DNA from: Gallionellaceae bacterium UBA6222
Lineage (GTDB): Bacteria; Pseudomonadota; Gammaproteobacteria; Burkholderiales; Gallionellaceae
Length of the DNA: 11,722 nucleotides
Assembly: GCA_002421915.1 (NCBI GenBank)
Contig: DISA01000054.1
Span: 420-12,141, forward strand
Direction of reading: 5' to 3'
This document shows, piece after piece, positions 1 to 6,732 of this stretch. The translations under genes and the position numbers were made by a program. Each line of letters starts with the position of its first letter. The first letter of the stretch is position 1. The notes under the pieces were generated by a model. That model saw nothing but the letters and a program-made list of their open reading frames with translations, had not been told where the DNA came from and made no database searches.

Positions 1-92
1 GTCATGCCGCACACGTACATGCGCACCTGGTTCGGGACGATGGGTTTGAAGTCCTGTTTGTCGCGGGCGAGGGTGTTGTAGATTTTTAGCAT
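1..92 (-). CDS. cysS: Cysteinyl-tRNA synthetase, N-terminal fragment (cut by window edge)
   Basis: Read on the minus strand from an ATG at 92-90, the 30 visible codons begin MLKIYNTLARDKQDFKP and end in MYVCGMT. This is the characteristic start of class I cysteinyl-tRNA synthetase, which charges tRNA-Cys in the cytoplasm. The cysteine of the VCGMT segment corresponds to a ligand of the active-site zinc that selects cysteine. The HIGH motif should follow just beyond the left edge. The gene lies downstream of glnS and the small membrane protein on the same strand, so the three could be co-transcribed, although a palindrome separates it from them. No strong ribosome-binding site is visible; only GGA about 12 bases before the ATG. 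Identification rests on the N-terminal match, which is specific enough to be confident despite the short length. Confidence 0.9.
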   Translation of the reverse strand, partial: MLKIYNTLARDKQDFKPIVPNQVRMYVCGM

Positions 93-108
93 TGTATTTC
101 TATCCATG

Positions 109-138
109 CTGTCATTCCCGCGCAGGCGGGAATGACAG
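109..138. repeat. dRS3-like palindromic repeat (perfect 13-bp stem)
   Basis: An inverted repeat with arms CTGTCATTCCCGC and GCGGGAATGACAG and a GCAG loop fills the space between the stop codon of the membrane-protein gene (139-141) and the cysS start region. Its core fits ATTCCC-N8-GGGAAT, the pattern of the neisserial dRS3 repeat. Similar palindromes are dispersed in many proteobacterial genomes, sometimes as mobile-element or filamentous-phage targets. Neither strand has a T-run after the stem, so it is not a classical intrinsic terminator, but it could attenuate transcription or protect an mRNA 3' end. It is the only copy in the window. Confidence 0.75.
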
Positions 139-489
139 TCAAATCTGCATCGGTTTGTTGTCGTTCAGGTTGAGCCAGCCTTTGACGATGCGATAAATGA
201 TCCAGCAAAAATTGGCGAATAAGATCGCCATTCCAATCAAAATGAAGAGGGTCGCTATCCCAATCACGGCCCACAGCAGGCCGAACCAGAAGGTGCGAAT
301 CTGCCAGCGAAAATGACTTTCCAGCCAGGTCCCGGCAACATCTTCCAGCTTCACATAATTGATGATGATGCCGACGATGGCGGTGATGCCGGTGAAGTAG
401 GACAGCGCGTACAGGATGTAAACAATCTGGGCCAGATTTTTCAGCGACCGGTTCTTTTCTTCATCCAATTCCACGATTATTCCGCTCAT
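139..489 (-). CDS. Small inner-membrane protein, COG3671/DUF4870-like
   Basis: This 116-residue protein has a short charged N-terminus, a hydrophobic segment at about residues 20-45, then the conserved-looking stretch TWLESHFRWQIRTFW (about 54-68). A long hydrophobic region at about 66-100 could make two more membrane spans. It ends in a polar tail with GWLNLND. The pattern resembles uncharacterised COG3671/DUF4870-type membrane proteins; no function is known to me. The start at 489 is chosen because its ATG overlaps the glnS TGA as ATGA and is preceded by a strong AAGGAGG ribosome-binding site. A further in-frame ATG at 507 lies inside glnS upstream of that site and is unlikely. Translation is probably coupled to glnS. 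The stop codon abuts the palindrome at 109-138. Confidence 0.8.
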   Translation of the reverse strand: MSGIIVELDEEKNRSLKNLAQIVYILYALSYFTGITAIVGIIINYVKLEDVAGTWLESHFRWQIRTFWFGLLWAVIGIATLFILIGMAILFANFCWIIYRIVKGWLNLNDNKPMQI

Positions 490-2156
490 TTTCCCTCCTT
501 GCTCCATGAATCGCGCAATGTCACGGTGCGATTAAATACCAGCCGTCCGCCCGCTTGGTGGTCACGCCGGTCGGTTATGAAGTAACCCAACCGCTCGAAC
601 TGGTAGCGGGTTTCCGGCGCGGCAGCCTGCACTGCGCTTTCCACCCAGCCCTGTACCACGGTGAGGGAATCCGGATTCAGGTGGGTGAGGAAGTCCACCT
701 CCCTGTCGCCGTCCGGTTCGGCCACGTTGAACAGGCGGTCGTACAGGCGAATCTCCGCAGGCAGCGCGTGCGCGCACGACAGGAAGTGGATCACGCCCTT
801 GACCTTGCGTCCTTCCGGATTCTTGCCCAGCGTGTCGTGGTCGATGCTGCATTTAAGTTCGATCACTTTGCCGTTCGCATCCTTTAGCGCCTCGTCGCAG
901 CGCATCACGTAGCTGTGGCGCAGGCGGATCTCGCCGCCGAGGACCAGACGTTTCCACCCGGGTGGCGGCACTTCGGCGAAGTCGTCTGCCTCGATGAATA
1001 GCTCTTTGCCGAACGGCACGATGCGTTTGCCCAGTTCGGGCACATTCGGATGAAAGTCCGCTTCGCGTGTTTGTACGCCTTCGGCATTGGTGATGGTGAC
1101 TTTGAGCGGATTAAGGATCGCCATCACGCGCGGTGCGCGCAGCTCCAGGTCTTCGCGAATCGCGCCTTCGATGACGGCCATGTCCACGCTGTTTTCGCTC
1201 TTGGAGACGCCGATGCGTTTGGCGAATTCGCGGATGCCTTCCGGCGTGTAACCGCGCCGACGCATGCCTTGAATGGTGGGCATACGCGGGTCGTCCCAGC
1301 CGCTGACTTTCTTTTCGTTCACCAGTTGCAGCAGTTTGCGTTTGCTGGTGATGGTGTAATGCAGTTCCAGACGCGAGAACTCGTACTGGCGCGGGTGACA
1401 GGGCACGCTCACGTTGTCCAGCACCCAGTCGTACAGCGGGCGGTGATCCTCGAACTCCAAGGTGCAGATGGAATGGGTGATGCCCTCCAGCGCGTCGGAG
1501 ATGCAGTGGGTGTAGTCGTACATCGGGTAGATACACCACTTGTCGCCGGTGCGGATGTGGTGCGCGCGTTTGATGCGGTAGATCACCGGGTCGCGCAGGT
1601 TGATGTTGGGCGAGGTCATGTCGATCTTCGCGCGCAGCACCATCGCGCCGTCGGCGAACTCGCCGTTTTTCATGCGGGTGAACAGATCGAGATTCTCCTT
1701 TGCCGAACGGTCGCGGTTCGGGCTGTTCTTGCCCGGCTGGGTCAGCGAGCCGCGATATTCGCGCATCTGCTCCGGGGTTAGATCGTCCACATAGGCCAGT
1801 CCTTTATTGATGAGTTCGAGCGCAAAATCGTACAGTGCATCGAAATAATCCGATGCCCAGTGAATTTCGCCGCTCCACTGAAAACCCAGCCAGCGCACGT
1901 CGTCCTGGATAGATTGCGCGTATTCCGCATTTTCTTTTTCCGGGTTGGTGTCATCGAAGCGCAGGTTGCACCGGCCGTTATAGTCTTTCGCCAGGCCGAA
2001 GTTGAGGCAGATGGATTTTGCATGGCCGACGTGCAGATAGCCGTTCGGTTCCGGCGGGAAGCGGGTGACAATGTGCGTGTGTTTGCCGGAAGCGAGGTCA
2101 CCATCGATGATGGTGCGGATAAAATTGGAGACCGGGGCGGGGACGCTGCTGCTCAT
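486..2156 (-). CDS. glnS: Glutaminyl-tRNA synthetase
   Basis: GlnS attaches glutamine to tRNA-Gln in the cytoplasm using ATP. The 556-residue product matches the usual bacterial length (about 554). The class I signature is present: PPEPNGYLHVGH at about 34-45 holds the HIGH-type motif (HVGH), and ITSKRKL at about 269-275 is the KMSKS-type loop. Other GlnRS landmarks are LRFDDTNPEKE (about 65-75), LTQPGKNSPNRDRS (about 138-151) and CIYPMYDYTHCISDALEG (about 208-225). The C-terminal part from about residue 340 corresponds to the two anticodon-binding beta-barrels and includes GRKVKGVIHF. The start is the ATG at 2156, which aligns with family N-termini; no strong ribosome-binding site precedes it. 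A TAGAAT box about 40 bases upstream is the likely promoter. A direct GlnRS implies that tRNA-Gln need not be made by the amidotransferase route. Confidence 0.98.
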   Translation of the reverse strand: MSSSVPAPVSNFIRTIIDGDLASGKHTHIVTRFPPEPNGYLHVGHAKSICLNFGLAKDYNGRCNLRFDDTNPEKENAEYAQSIQDDVRWLGFQWSGEIHWASDYFDALYDFALELINKGLAYVDDLTPEQMREYRGSLTQPGKNSPNRDRSAKENLDLFTRMKNGEFADGAMVLRAKIDMTSPNINLRDPVIYRIKRAHHIRTGDKWCIYPMYDYTHCISDALEGITHSICTLEFEDHRPLYDWVLDNVSVPCHPRQYEFSRLELHYTITSKRKLLQLVNEKKVSGWDDPRMPTIQGMRRRGYTPEGIREFAKRIGVSKSENSVDMAVIEGAIREDLELRAPRVMAILNPLKVTITNAEGVQTREADFHPNVPELGKRIVPFGKELFIEADDFAEVPPPGWKRLVLGGEIRLRHSYVMRCDEALKDANGKVIELKCSIDHDTLGKNPEGRKVKGVIHFLSCAHALPAEIRLYDRLFNVAEPDGDREVDFLTHLNPDSLTVVQGWVESAVQAAAPETRYQFERLGYFITDRRDHQAGGRLVFNRTVTLRDSWSKEGK

Positions 2157-2193
2157 ATTTGCCAGAGTGAATTCAGGTTGAACGGGATGCGCG

Positions 2194-2199
2194 ATTCTA
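2194..2199 (-). promoter_or_regulatory. Candidate glnS promoter, -10 box TAGAAT
   Basis: On the minus strand TAGAAT is followed by CGCGCATCC, giving a GC-rich discriminator, and would start transcription near 2187, about 30 bases before the glnS ATG. No good -35 hexamer is visible at 16-18 bases. The same -10 with a GC-rich discriminator recurs at three other promoters in this window, which raises confidence. The gap 2157-2378 holds this and the opposing promoter; I see no credible gene there. Confidence 0.5.
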
Positions 2200-2314
2200 C
2201 CCGAAACCGCGGGTTCCCCGGAAAACCTGGCGCAGAGTTAAGGTGCGATTTGATGCGGAGCTCCGCCTGTCTGCTGTTGCGGATGAAAGGGGGAATGTAC
2301 GCTGGCCGCTTCTT

Positions 2315-2323
2315 TGGTAGAAT
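2315..2323 (+). promoter_or_regulatory. Candidate promoter of the TPR/L,D-transpeptidase cluster, extended -10 TGG-TAGAAT
   Basis: TGGTAGAAT is an extended -10 (TGn plus TAGAAT) followed by CGCGTGCG. A start near 2330 would leave a leader of about 50 bases before the TPR gene. No clear -35 box is seen, which is tolerable for an extended -10 promoter. It diverges from the glnS promoter about 120 bases away. Confidence 0.5.
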
Positions 2324-2378
2324 CGCGTGCGTTTGGCGGCAAGACACCGCCCGAAAATCAACTAAAAACAAAGACGAA

Positions 2379-3464
2379 ATGGAAATGCTGAAAAAAATCG
2401 GATCTGCGCTTGCCTTGTGTTTATTGCTGTCATTCAGTCCGAACGGGATGGCAGACGAGATTCAGGACGCAAACAAGCTGTTCAAGCAAGGACAGCTCGA
2501 TGAAGCCTTGAGCAAGGTCGATGCCTATCTCGCTGGCAAGCCCAAGGATGCTCAGGCACGCTTCCTGAAAGGTCTCATCGTCAATGAGCAGGGCAGGCCG
2601 ATGGAGGCTATCAGCATCTTTACCGAGCTGACCAACGATTATCCGGAACTGCCGGAACCCTATAACAATCTGGCTGTGCTGTATGCGGGACAGGGACAAT
2701 ATGAAAAAGCCAAGGTTGCTCTGGAAATGGCGATTCGCACCCATCCCAGCTACGCCACCGCGCATGAGAATCTGGGTGACATCTATGCCAAGATGGCGAG
2801 CCAGGCTTACGACCGCGCGCTGCAACTCGACAAGGGCAATACCGGAACCCAGACCAAGCTGGCGCTGATCCGCGACCTGTTCGATAAGGGGGCGCGAGCC
2901 GCGAAGATGCCAACCGTCACACTGGCTGACACAACGCCAGCCGTCACCGCCAAGCCTGTTGCTCCGGTCGCACAAGCAACGGTACCCGTTGCCGAGGTGA
3001 AGAAACAGGAGGCGGTTGCGGCAGCACCGGTGGTTCCGGCCGTAGTTCCCGTCGCGCCGGTCAAGGCCCAAACGCCGTCTGCACCTGTGTCGGCACCCGC
3101 CAAAGCCACTCCCGCCCCTGATGTGAATGCGGAGATATTGCAAGCAACACAAGGCTGGGCCAAGGCTTGGTCGAGCCGGAACGTCAAGCAGTACCTGTCC
3201 TTTTACGCGGGCGAATTCAAGGTGCCTGACGGCCAGGCGCGCGGCGCATGGGAAGCCTTGCGCAAGGAACGTTTGACCAAACCGAAATCGATTCAGGTTG
3301 CGGTGAGCGATCCCAAAGTGACGCGCATTGATGCACAGCAAGCGCGGGTGACTTTTATCCAGAATTACCGCGCCAACCATTTCAAGAGTACCGACCGCAA
3401 AACGCTGGTGTGGATCAAACGTGATGGTCGTTGGCAGATCACCGAAGAGCGTGTCGGGAATTAA
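2379..3464 (+). CDS. Secreted TPR protein with C-terminal NTF2-like (Cds6-type) domain
   Basis: The 361-residue product begins with a signal peptide (about 1-25: KK, a hydrophobic stretch, then probable cleavage after GMA). Residues about 27-152 contain three to four tetratricopeptide units, for example AQARFLKGLIVNEQGRPMEA and PEPYNNLAVLYAGQGQYEKA; the last unit is shortened. A low-complexity Ala/Pro/Val linker spans about 175-248. The final ~110 residues form an NTF2/SnoaL-like domain ending KRDGRWQITEERVGN, related to the end of the next protein. TPRs bind proteins, so a periplasmic scaffold for the neighbouring cell-wall enzyme is a reasonable inference, not shown. ATGs at 2379 and 2385 are both possible starts, neither with a strong ribosome-binding site; the frame is open further upstream but would extend over the promoter and into glnS. 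The next gene starts three bases after its stop. Confidence 0.85.
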   Translation: MEMLKKIGSALALCLLLSFSPNGMADEIQDANKLFKQGQLDEALSKVDAYLAGKPKDAQARFLKGLIVNEQGRPMEAISIFTELTNDYPELPEPYNNLAVLYAGQGQYEKAKVALEMAIRTHPSYATAHENLGDIYAKMASQAYDRALQLDKGNTGTQTKLALIRDLFDKGARAAKMPTVTLADTTPAVTAKPVAPVAQATVPVAEVKKQEAVAAAPVVPAVVPVAPVKAQTPSAPVSAPAKATPAPDVNAEILQATQGWAKAWSSRNVKQYLSFYAGEFKVPDGQARGAWEALRKERLTKPKSIQVAVSDPKVTRIDAQQARVTFIQNYRANHFKSTDRKTLVWIKRDGRWQITEERVGN

Positions 3465-3467
3465 ATC

Positions 3468-4625
3468 ATGCGTCTGTTTCTTGCCCTGATTGCGTTGCTG
3501 GCCGCGAATGCGGTGGCCGAACCTGATTCGCGCGAGGTGGAAAAATCGCTGGCCAGAAGCCTGCAGGCGGTCGGGGACAATCGTCTCGACATCGCACTGA
3601 ACGAAGTCGATTCCCTGCTTAAACTCAATCCGAATTTCAAGTTGGCGCAGCTGGTCCGGGGCGATTTGTTGTTGGCACGGTCACGGCAGCTCAACGATTT
3701 CGGCAACGCACCCGATGCGCCGCATGAATTGCTGCAGGATCTGCGCGAAGAAGCGCAGGTGCGCCTGCAGCGTGCCCAGCAGCAGCAACCGATTGCCGTG
3801 CCGCGTTATCTGTGGCAATTGAATGCGCGGCAACGCCACGCGATCGTGGTGGACACCAGTAAATCCACGCTCTACCTGTATGAGAACGTTAACGGTGAGC
3901 CGCATTACGTCGCCGACTACTACATCAGCATGGGCAAGAAGGGCACGGACAAAATCGTCGAGGGTGACCAGAAGACGCCGCTCGGTGTGTATTTTGTGAA
4001 TGGCCACATTCCGCAGCATAAGCTGGCCGACCTTTATGGTGCCGGTGCTTATCCGATCAGCTACCCCAACGAATGGGATATCCGGCAGGGGCGCGGCGGT
4101 CACGGTATCTGGCTGCACGGCACGCCGAGCAATACCTACAGCCGTGCGCCGCGCTCCAGCAACGGTTGTGTCGTGCTTGCGAATAACGATCTGCTCCAGC
4201 TTGGCAAAGACATCTCGGTTGGGACAACTCCGGTCATCATCACCAGCCAGATGGATTGGCTCGACGACGCCGGCCGCATGGAGCGCGACGAGTTGTTGGC
4301 GGCTATTGAGCAATGGCGCAATGCCTGGGAAAGCCGGGATACCGATTCATATCTGGCACATTACGCGCCGGATTTTTCCACCGGCAAATTGGCGCGCGCC
4401 GCCTTTGCGCAACATAAGCAACAAGTCAACGCCGGCAAGACCTGGATCAAGGTCAAGGTGGAGAGTCTCAGTGTCTTTCCGTATCCAACCCAACCAGACC
4501 TGGTTGTCGTCAATTTTGAGCAGGACTACGCCAGCAACAACTTGGTCAATCGCATGCACAAGCGCCAGTACTGGCAGAAACGCGACGGGCGCTGGCAGAT
4601 CGTTTACGAGGGCTCCGCATCATGA
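3468..4625 (+). CDS. Periplasmic L,D-transpeptidase/carboxypeptidase (YkuD) with NTF2-like C-terminal domain
   Basis: The 385-residue product has a signal peptide (about 1-18, ending ANAVA), a helical TPR-like region (about 22-110), a YkuD catalytic domain (about 122-258) and a C-terminal NTF2-like domain (about 275-385, ending KRDGRWQIVYEGSAS). YkuD enzymes cut or cross-link peptidoglycan stem peptides at meso-diaminopimelate using a catalytic cysteine. The active site is visible as GIWLHGTP (His217) and RSSNGCVVL (Cys234); the residue two before the Cys is Asn rather than the His of the classic SHGC motif. The YkuD plus NTF2 layout matches Helicobacter Csd6 and Campylobacter Pgp2, where the enzyme is an L,D-carboxypeptidase that sets cell shape, so trimming may be its role here rather than cross-linking. 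It lies between the TPR gene and the exported cyclophilin, whose ATG overlaps its stop. Confidence 0.92.
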   Translation: MRLFLALIALLAANAVAEPDSREVEKSLARSLQAVGDNRLDIALNEVDSLLKLNPNFKLAQLVRGDLLLARSRQLNDFGNAPDAPHELLQDLREEAQVRLQRAQQQQPIAVPRYLWQLNARQRHAIVVDTSKSTLYLYENVNGEPHYVADYYISMGKKGTDKIVEGDQKTPLGVYFVNGHIPQHKLADLYGAGAYPISYPNEWDIRQGRGGHGIWLHGTPSNTYSRAPRSSNGCVVLANNDLLQLGKDISVGTTPVIITSQMDWLDDAGRMERDELLAAIEQWRNAWESRDTDSYLAHYAPDFSTGKLARAAFAQHKQQVNAGKTWIKVKVESLSVFPYPTQPDLVVVNFEQDYASNNLVNRMHKRQYWQKRDGRWQIVYEGSAS

Positions 4626-5206
4626 AAAGATTTTTTCGTTCCGCTCTGTTTGTCTTGCTGGGCACACTTTTTCTGCTGCCCGCACACGCCGCTTCTTCAA
4701 CCCATGGAAAAATGAAAATGGTCAAACTCCACACCAACCACGGCATCATCACCCTGCAACTCGACGCTGAAAAAGCGCCGCTCACCGTGAAGAATTTTCT
4801 CGACTATGTGAACAGCGGCTTCTACAGCAACACGGTCTTTCATCGCGTGATCCCCAATTTCATGATCCAGGGCGGCGGCTTTGAACCGGGCATGAAACAG
4901 AAAACAACCAACGCGCCGGTGAAGAACGAGGCGGCGAACGGGCTGAAGAACGACACTTACACCATCGCCATGGCGCGCACCAACGATCCGCATTCGGCCA
5001 CTGCGCAATTTTTCATCAACACCAAGAACAACAGTTTTCTCGACTATCCGGGACAGGATGGCTGGGGCTATTGTGTGTTCGGCAAGGTGGTCGAGGGCAA
5101 GGAAGTGGTCGATGCCATCGCCAAGGTCAAAACAAGCAACAGCGGCTTCCATCAGGACGTGCCGAAAGAAGACGTCATTATCATCAAAGCCGAAGTCGCT
5201 CAGTGA
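4622..5206 (+). CDS. ppiB: Exported peptidyl-prolyl cis-trans isomerase, PpiB-type cyclophilin
   Basis: Cyclophilins speed cis-trans isomerisation of X-Pro bonds during protein folding. Residues about 34-194 match the PpiB family closely: VKLHTNHG, FHRVIPNFMIQGGGFEPGMKQ, KNEAANGLKN, HSATAQFFIN and DGWGYCVFGKVVEG. The catalytic Arg75 and pocket residues Gln83 and Phe130 are kept, as is Trp148. Unlike E. coli PpiB, which is cytoplasmic, this one has an N-terminal signal peptide (MKRFFRSALF, hydrophobic core, cleavage after AHA at about 23). The start at 4622 is supported by its ATGA overlap with the upstream stop codon. An internal Met at about 31-33 would give a cytoplasmic form, but no good ribosome-binding site precedes it. 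It probably acts in the periplasm alongside the two preceding secreted proteins. The symbol reflects the family, not the location. Confidence 0.93.
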   Translation: MKRFFRSALFVLLGTLFLLPAHAASSTHGKMKMVKLHTNHGIITLQLDAEKAPLTVKNFLDYVNSGFYSNTVFHRVIPNFMIQGGGFEPGMKQKTTNAPVKNEAANGLKNDTYTIAMARTNDPHSATAQFFINTKNNSFLDYPGQDGWGYCVFGKVVEGKEVVDAIAKVKTSNSGFHQDVPKEDVIIIKAEVAQ

Positions 5207-5227
5207 CGAGGATATAGGACGCGGGAT

Positions 5228-5277
5228 TCAGGATGCAGTCAACGGCAGTACGACAGTTCCCGAACCCCGCATCCTGA
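5228..5277 (+). other. Inverted repeat directly before the lpxH start
   Basis: TCAGGATGC (5228-5236) is the exact reverse complement of GCATCCTGA (5269-5277), with a 32-base loop. The right arm ends one base before the lpxH ATG and covers the place where a ribosome-binding site would sit; none is visible there. It might fold in the mRNA and modulate lpxH translation, but a 9-bp stem with a long loop is weak evidence. No promoter or terminator was recognised in the 72-base gap. Confidence 0.35.
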
Positions 5278-5278
5278 T

Positions 5279-6016
5279 ATGTCACACACCTTTTTCATCT
5301 CCGACCTGCACTTGAGTTCCGCACAGTCACCCGCTGCGGTGCTGTTTCTGAACTTTGTGCGCGACACCGCACCGCAAGCTGAAGCGCTCTATATTCTGGG
5401 TGATCTGTTCGAGTATTGGGCGGGGGATGATGATCTCGCCGATCCGTTTCATGCCAATGTCACCGGCAGCTTGCGCCAACTGGCGGCGCGGGGCACACGC
5501 ATTTTTATCATGCACGGCAATCGGGATTTTCTGATGAATGAGCAACTGGCGGCGGCGTGCCGCGCCTCTTTGCTTGCGGATCCGACCCTGCTTGATTTGT
5601 ACGGCACCCCTACACTGCTGACACATGGTGACGCGCTGTGCACCGACGACACTGCTTACCAGCAGTTTCGTGCGCAGGTACGCGGTGCGGCGTGGCGCGG
5701 TGATTTCCTGGCGCTGCCGCTGGACGAGCGCAAGGCGCAGATCGGGCAAATGCGCAGCCAGAGCGAACAGGCAAAGCGCAGCAAGGCGATGGAGGTTATG
5801 GATGTGAACGAAGATGCGGTGCATGCCCTGCTGCGCCAGCACCGCTACCCGCGTTTGATCCACGGCCACACCCACCGCCCGGCACAACATCTGCACCAGG
5901 TGGATGGACATTCCTGTGAACGCTGGGTGCTGGGCGATTGGGACAGCGGTGCGGCGCAGATATTGCGTGCCGACCGGGCGGGGCTGCACTGGCAGACGCT
6001 GGCAATGCAAGGCTGA
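5279..6016 (+). CDS. lpxH: UDP-2,3-diacylglucosamine diphosphatase (lipid A biosynthesis)
   Basis: LpxH hydrolyses UDP-2,3-diacylglucosamine to 2,3-diacylglucosamine 1-phosphate (lipid X) plus UMP on the inner face of the inner membrane, the fourth step of lipid A synthesis. The 245-residue protein is typical in length and keeps the Mn-dependent calcineurin-like phosphoesterase motifs: SDLHL (Asp9, His11), LGDLFEYW (Asp42), MHGNRDF (Asn81), LLTHGD (His116) and IHGHTHRP (His195, His197, His199). LALPLDERK and SKAMEVMDVN match the LpxH insertion region. The start is fixed by the family N-terminus MSHTFFISDLHL, although no Shine-Dalgarno sequence precedes it. It follows the exported cyclophilin at 72 bases and may be transcribed with that cluster. 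It implies a Gram-negative outer membrane with lipopolysaccharide. Confidence 0.97.
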   Translation: MSHTFFISDLHLSSAQSPAAVLFLNFVRDTAPQAEALYILGDLFEYWAGDDDLADPFHANVTGSLRQLAARGTRIFIMHGNRDFLMNEQLAAACRASLLADPTLLDLYGTPTLLTHGDALCTDDTAYQQFRAQVRGAAWRGDFLALPLDERKAQIGQMRSQSEQAKRSKAMEVMDVNEDAVHALLRQHRYPRLIHGHTHRPAQHLHQVDGHSCERWVLGDWDSGAAQILRADRAGLHWQTLAMQG

Positions 6017-6031
6017 ATCATTCCGCCTATT

Positions 6032-6060
6032 TCGACCTGTCCCGCATTTGGCGCTAGAAT
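6032..6060 (+). promoter_or_regulatory. Candidate hisG promoter, TCGACC-17-TAGAAT
   Basis: TCGACC at 6032-6037 matches four of six positions of TTGACA, and TAGAAT at 6055-6060 matches five of six of TATAAT, with an optimal 17-base spacer. A GC-rich discriminator (GCACGCCC) follows. A start near 6067 leaves a leader of about 24 bases, in which no Shine-Dalgarno sequence or his leader peptide is visible. Confidence 0.6.
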
Positions 6061-6090
6061 GCACGCCCCTTTAGACGCATTAACCCAATC

Positions 6091-6732
6091 ATGACAGGCA
6101 TCACTATCGCCTTATCCAAAGGCCGCATATTTGAAGAAACCCTGCCGCTGCTGCAATCGGCGGGGATCACGCCGCTGGAAGATCCGGAGACTTCGCGCAA
6201 GCTCATTCTGCCGACCAACCGTGCCGATGTGCGGCTGATCATCGTCCGTGCGTCCGATGTGCCGACCTATGTGCAATATGGCGCGGCGGATATGGGCGTG
6301 GCGGGCAAGGATGTGTTGAACGAACACGGCGGTGACGGGCTGTACCAGCCGCTCGATCTGAACATTGCCAAATGCCGCATGATGGTCGCGGTGCCAAACG
6401 GTTTTGATTACGAGTCGGCGGTTAAACAGGGCGCGCGCCTGCGCGTGGCGACCAAATATGTGAAGACCGCGCGTGAACATTTTGCCGCCAAAGGTGTGCA
6501 CGTTGATCTGATCAAGCTTTACGGCTCGATGGAGCTGGCGCCGCTGGTCGGTTTGTCCGATGCCATAGTCGATCTGGTGTCCAGCGGTAATACGCTCAAG
6601 GCGAACAACCTCGTCGCCGTGGAAGAAGTCGGGCGGATTTCTTCGCGGCTGGTGGTGAATCAGGCATCACTCAAGTTGAAGCGCTCGATGATCCAGCCCA
6701 TGCTGGACGCTTTTGCCGGAGCCATTAAATGA
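6091..6732 (+). CDS. hisG: ATP phosphoribosyltransferase catalytic subunit, short form
   Basis: HisG joins ATP and PRPP to form phosphoribosyl-ATP, the first committed step of histidine synthesis. At 213 residues it is the short form (HisG_S), which lacks the C-terminal ACT-like regulatory domain and in known systems works only in complex with HisZ; hisZ is not in this window. Recognisable features are ITIALSKGRIFEETLPLL at the N-terminus, YGAADMGVAGKDVL (about 63-76), KYVKTAREHF and the PRPP-binding loop region DAIVDLVSSGNTLKANNL (about 157-174). The ATG at 6091 gives the expected N-terminus and follows a good promoter, but has no clear ribosome-binding site. The stop overlaps the hisD start as ATGA, so the two are translationally coupled. 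Confidence 0.97.
   Translation: MTGITIALSKGRIFEETLPLLQSAGITPLEDPETSRKLILPTNRADVRLIIVRASDVPTYVQYGAADMGVAGKDVLNEHGGDGLYQPLDLNIAKCRMMVAVPNGFDYESAVKQGARLRVATKYVKTAREHFAAKGVHVDLIKLYGSMELAPLVGLSDAIVDLVSSGNTLKANNLVAVEEVGRISSRLVVNQASLKLKRSMIQPMLDAFAGAIK

Noticed and set aside
109..138. Palindrome read as an intrinsic terminator between the membrane-protein gene and cysS
   Set aside because: No T-run follows the stem on either strand, and the core matches a dispersed repeat type instead.
1050..1781. 243-codon open frame on the plus strand opposite glnS
   Set aside because: Antisense to the strongly conserved core of GlnRS, rich in Val/Ala/His with no domain, promoter or ribosome-binding site.
1860..2378. 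Extension of the TPR protein frame upstream to an ATG at 1860
   Set aside because: The frame is open by chance across glnS and the promoter region; the signal peptide begins only at about 2379-2390, and secreted proteins need it at the N-terminus.
2430..3380. 316-codon open frame on the minus strand opposite the TPR gene
   Set aside because: Antisense shadow of the TPR/NTF2 gene; its low-complexity Arg/Gly/Cys stretch simply mirrors the Ala/Pro/Val linker.
5327..6064. 245-codon open frame on the minus strand opposite lpxH
   Set aside because: Antisense shadow of lpxH; no recognisable features and it would run into the hisG promoter.
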